This document shows positions 61,580 through 64,000 of a stretch of 64,000 nucleotides of DNA, one piece after another. The notes below the pieces were generated by a model. That model had not been told where the DNA came from, searched no databases, and saw nothing but the letters and a program-made list of their open reading frames with translations. Source of the stretch: Cupriavidus laharis (GTDB taxonomy: Bacteria; Pseudomonadota; Gammaproteobacteria; Burkholderiales; Burkholderiaceae). How positions within the stretch are numbered: position 1 is the stretch's first letter; each line of letters starts with the position of its first letter. The DNA lies in NCBI RefSeq assembly GCF_914271435.1, contig NZ_CAJZAI010000016.1, positions 40,750-104,749 on the forward strand. Reading direction: 5' to 3'. The position numbers and the translations under genes are program-made.

Positions 61580-62644
61580 CTATGCGGAGCCGTGCCCATT
61601 CCAGATCCCGAGTTGCACGCGCGTTGTTTGCTGTATGACGCTACCTGCGTCATTGGCTTCTGTTTTCGCCGGGCTCCTGAGTTGTGTGGTGTACCCCAGG
61701 CTTACCTGGTCCGAATTCAAGGCCGGGACTGGCATCAGCGCCGGCCTCACCTGCATCTCCAGATGCGCATGCGCTGCATAACCCAGATAGAAACGCAGCA
61801 GGGCCATCACTTCCCGGTGCATGGCCCGGCCCGGCATCAGGCCCAGCACCGATTCGCGCGTCTGCGGCGTAATCACGACTCGCACGGTGTTCGCGCGATC
61901 GTAGAAGCCGCGTCCCAGCACACAGTTCTCGCCGAGTGGCATGCGCTCGGTGGCATCGAGGCGCACCCACACGGGGTAGAACTCCTCCACCGCGACGTGC
62001 GCGTCTGACACGGCGTGCTGCAGCACGCCGGCGAGTCCTTCGGCGGTGCGCGTGCGCTGGCTGGCCAACCCCAGCATCGACAGCAGCTTGCGCGGGCCGA
62101 CGGACTCTTGAACCCCATTCTGTCCACCGCCCTGCTGACCGAGGCCCAGCCCCAACAGACCTAGCAGATAGCGCGATACCTCATCCTGTCCACCCGGCCG
62201 AAAGCCCATCGGATAGCGATACTTGCGCGCGACCCGGAAGAACTGCGTGACGATGCGGTGGTGAAACATATCCAGGAACGCCGCCAGCGGCTCCGCGCCA
62301 TCGCGACGCTGTGCAATCTCGTCCACGAAGTGAGACGGCATGCGTGCATCGACGCCATACAGGCCCAGGAAGGTCGTCCGGATCACAGGGGGCAAATCGG
62401 GGCAGTCACTGTCGCGCTCAACCGCTTGAATTTCCCTTCCCGGAAAGCCGAGCCGCCCATGCGAGCGGAAACGCACCGGTTCGTTGGCCGGGGAATCGGT
62501 CGTACCCAGCGGCGATCGCTGCGATGCGGATAACTCGATCAGCTCGCAGAACCGGAAGAAGTTCATCCGTGGTGCGTTAGCGAGCAACGCCGGCAACAGG
62601 GCGCCCGCCGAGGGGGATGGCGACGTCAGATCCGGCGCGCTCAA
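61580..62644 (-). CDS. tssG: Type VI secretion baseplate subunit TssG
   Basis: The 354 residues match TssG (ImpH/VasB): 'MNFFRFCELIEL', the segment 'RFRSHGRLGFPGREIQAVE', 'LYGVDARMPSHFVDEIA' and 'FFRVARKYRYPMGF'. It forms the baseplate wedge with TssF, TssE and TssK. The ATG overlaps the tssF stop by four bases (ATGA). Confidence 0.94.
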   Translation of the reverse strand: MSAPDLTSPSPSAGALLPALLANAPRMNFFRFCELIELSASQRSPLGTTDSPANEPVRFRSHGRLGFPGREIQAVERDSDCPDLPPVIRTTFLGLYGVDARMPSHFVDEIAQRRDGAEPLAAFLDMFHHRIVTQFFRVARKYRYPMGFRPGGQDEVSRYLLGLLGLGLGQQGGGQNGVQESVGPRKLLSMLGLASQRTRTAEGLAGVLQHAVSDAHVAVEEFYPVWVRLDATERMPLGENCVLGRGFYDRANTVRVVITPQTRESVLGLMPGRAMHREVMALLRFYLGYAAHAHLEMQVRPALMPVPALNSDQVSLGYTTQLRSPAKTEANDAGSVIQQTTRVQLGIWNGHGSA

Positions 62645-64000
62645 AACGGAGCCCCTTCAACCTTGCTGTCGGGCCAGGTCTGACGCTTTCCGCTTGGCTG
62701 CGACACGATCACCAGTCGGGTATAAAGATTGACGGCGGCGTACAGCGACAGGAAACGATTGAGCATTTCCCCAAACAGTTCTACGTCGCCCTCGCCCGCA
62801 AAGCGGGTACTGTCCAACGTCACCTCGATCTCTACGCCGCGCAGCAGGCCGCCCTTGACGAGTTTCTGGAGCGGCCGGTGCCGTACATCCGTGATGGCAT
62901 CGATACGCCGGCGGTTCAGTTCCCCATCGGTCCAGTCGTACAGCGCCAGGCTGCCGCGCAAGACCTCGGCGTCGAGCAACGACAGATAATTCGGCGCCAG
63001 GTGCGACAGCACGCGCCAGTGGAAGCGGTCCCCGGTGGGAGGATAGACCGGCAGGGTCGGCGCGGTCAGGTTGCGCACTGTGCCAATGTTGGTGAAGCCG
63101 CCGCGCATGCGGCTGATACCCGCCTCGCGCAGGCCCTTGCGCGGCAGCATGCCGTTGGTGCCCGTGACTGACAGCGACAACGTCTCTTCGGGCAGGGACT
63201 GCTGTTGGTCCCAGGCATGGCCGCCCAATACGACCCAGGTGTCAAACCTTCCCGATGGACCGCGGCGCACGCGTGTGTGGAAGTAGCGCTCTGGCATCTC
63301 GTGGCGCAGCATGCCTCCCCGGTGGCGGAAGGCGGCGAACGGCGCATACTCGAAGCGCTTGCCGCTGCCGGCTTCGAAGCCCCGCACGGCGTCGACCGAA
63401 TAGGCCTCCACATGCTGCCCATGCTGCTCCATCGCCCGCACCCGGTACTCGGTCTCGAAGTGTGTGATGGTGATCGGGTCGGCTTCCAGTTCGAACAAAT
63501 TGATGATGGGCGTGCAGAAGAGCCGCACATTTTCGGCCGAGAAGCGCATGTCGTCCGGAAACGGCCTGGCCAGCACCACTTCCACGTCGAAGTGCATCGC
63601 GTTTTGCGGAATGACGTCCATGTCCAGCCCCACAAGGTCCACGAACATGAACTTCTCGGGGAAGGTGAAATACTCCAACAGCAACTGGTAGCCGCCGAAG
63701 GCGTTGTCGGGCTTCGGCCACAGGCGCTCCCCGGCGGCAAATCCTGCGGGCTCCAGGTGCAGATCCGCCATCGGCTGGGGCGTGCCGGGCCGGTCGGGCG
63801 GGTAACCAGGGATGCGCACCTGCACGGCCAGTGGCTTGGCGGTAAGCGCTGCATAGAGCGCCAGCGCCAGCGGACGGTCTGCATGGAGATAAACACAGCG
63901 TCTTAAATAATGCAGCATAGTCTTCGAAGTACCTCGTTTGGTCTCTTCCAGTGCCGGAAGCAGCCGTCGACCGCCGAGAGGACTTCGCCAAGTGTGGCAA
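62641..64000 (-). CDS. tssF: Type VI secretion baseplate subunit TssF (partial, start not in the window)
   Basis: The frame is open from the right edge to 62641. From residue 'YLHADRPLALALYAAL' onward it is clearly TssF, with 'LLLEYFTFPEKFMFVDLVGLD', 'FCTPIINLFELEADP' and a C-terminal 'EIEVTLDSTRFAG' region. Before about 63900 the similarity stops and rare codons (TTA, AGA) appear; the deduced residues 'ETKRGTSKTMLHYLRRC' do not look like TssF. It could be a truncated tssF starting at ATG 63918. The full family length is about 590-620. Confidence 0.8.
   Translation of the reverse strand, partial: CHTWRSPLGGRRLLPALEETKRGTSKTMLHYLRRCVYLHADRPLALALYAALTAKPLAVQVRIPGYPPDRPGTPQPMADLHLEPAGFAAGERLWPKPDNAFGGYQLLLEYFTFPEKFMFVDLVGLDMDVIPQNAMHFDVEVVLARPFPDDMRFSAENVRLFCTPIINLFELEADPITITHFETEYRVRAMEQHGQHVEAYSVDAVRGFEAGSGKRFEYAPFAAFRHRGGMLRHEMPERYFHTRVRRGPSGRFDTWVVLGGHAWDQQQSLPEETLSLSVTGTNGMLPRKGLREAGISRMRGGFTNIGTVRNLTAPTLPVYPPTGDRFHWRVLSHLAPNYLSLLDAEVLRGSLALYDWTDGELNRRRIDAITDVRHRPLQKLVKGGLLRGVEIEVTLDSTRFAGEGDVELFGEMLNRFLSLYAAVNLYTRLVIVSQPSGKRQTWPDSKVEGAPF

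Overview
The window is about 66% G+C, with dense coding, short intergenic gaps and strong G/C third-position preference. Gene order and protein sequences point to a betaproteobacterium of the Burkholderiaceae, most likely Cupriavidus or a close Ralstonia relative. This is a judgement from gene order and remembered homologues; no search was run. The left half is conserved chromosomal backbone and the right half is accessory metabolism.

Region 1 (1-9.6 kb, minus strand) is the conserved translation and envelope run rpsB-tsf-pyrH-frr-uppS-cdsA-dxr-rseP-bamA. It links translation, UMP synthesis, isoprenoid and phospholipid precursors, the sigma-E site-2 protease and outer-membrane assembly. bamA runs off the left edge. 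Region 2 (10-15.3 kb, plus) is map, glnD and a RluB-type pseudouridine synthase with a long Arg/Asp-rich tandem-repeat N-terminus. Region 3 (15.4-23 kb, minus) is def-ligA-zipA-like-smc. Region 4 (23.4-31.8 kb, mostly plus) holds a ferritin-like protein, an EamA exporter, and the lysine/diaminopimelate run dapC-dapD-(small membrane protein)-arsC/Spx-like-dapE-prmB, followed by an MFS transporter.

Region 5 (31.9-41 kb, minus) is a respiratory nitrate reductase operon, narK-narG-narH-narJ-narI, ending in a parvulin-type prolyl isomerase. A DUF1145 plus DUF1254 pair lies upstream. Region 6 (43.1-50.5 kb) is an acyl-CoA catabolic island: acyl-CoA dehydrogenase, SCP-x-like thiolase, SDR, AMP-dependent ligase and saccharopine-dehydrogenase-like reductase. 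It diverges from an AraC-type regulator, with paired direct repeats between them.

Region 7 (50.5-53.2 kb) is a zone of gene decay. It holds a LysR gene cut at both ends, a hipA that has lost its N-terminal subdomain beside an intact hipB with two well-formed operators, and a Bug-type binding-protein gene reduced to signal peptide plus C-terminus. Region 8 (53.2-60.9 kb) has another AMP-dependent ligase, tRNA-Val(GAC), an isochorismatase-family hydrolase with a divergent LysR, and a CoA-transferase/MDR reductase/Bug-receptor operon with its own divergent LysR. Region 9 (61-64 kb) is the end of a type VI secretion cluster (tssF-tssG-tssJ), cut by the right edge.

The observations most worth following are the HipT-like mini-HipA with its autoregulatory operators, the repeat-rich RluB extension, the AraC-linked acyl-CoA island, and the narK promoter palindrome.
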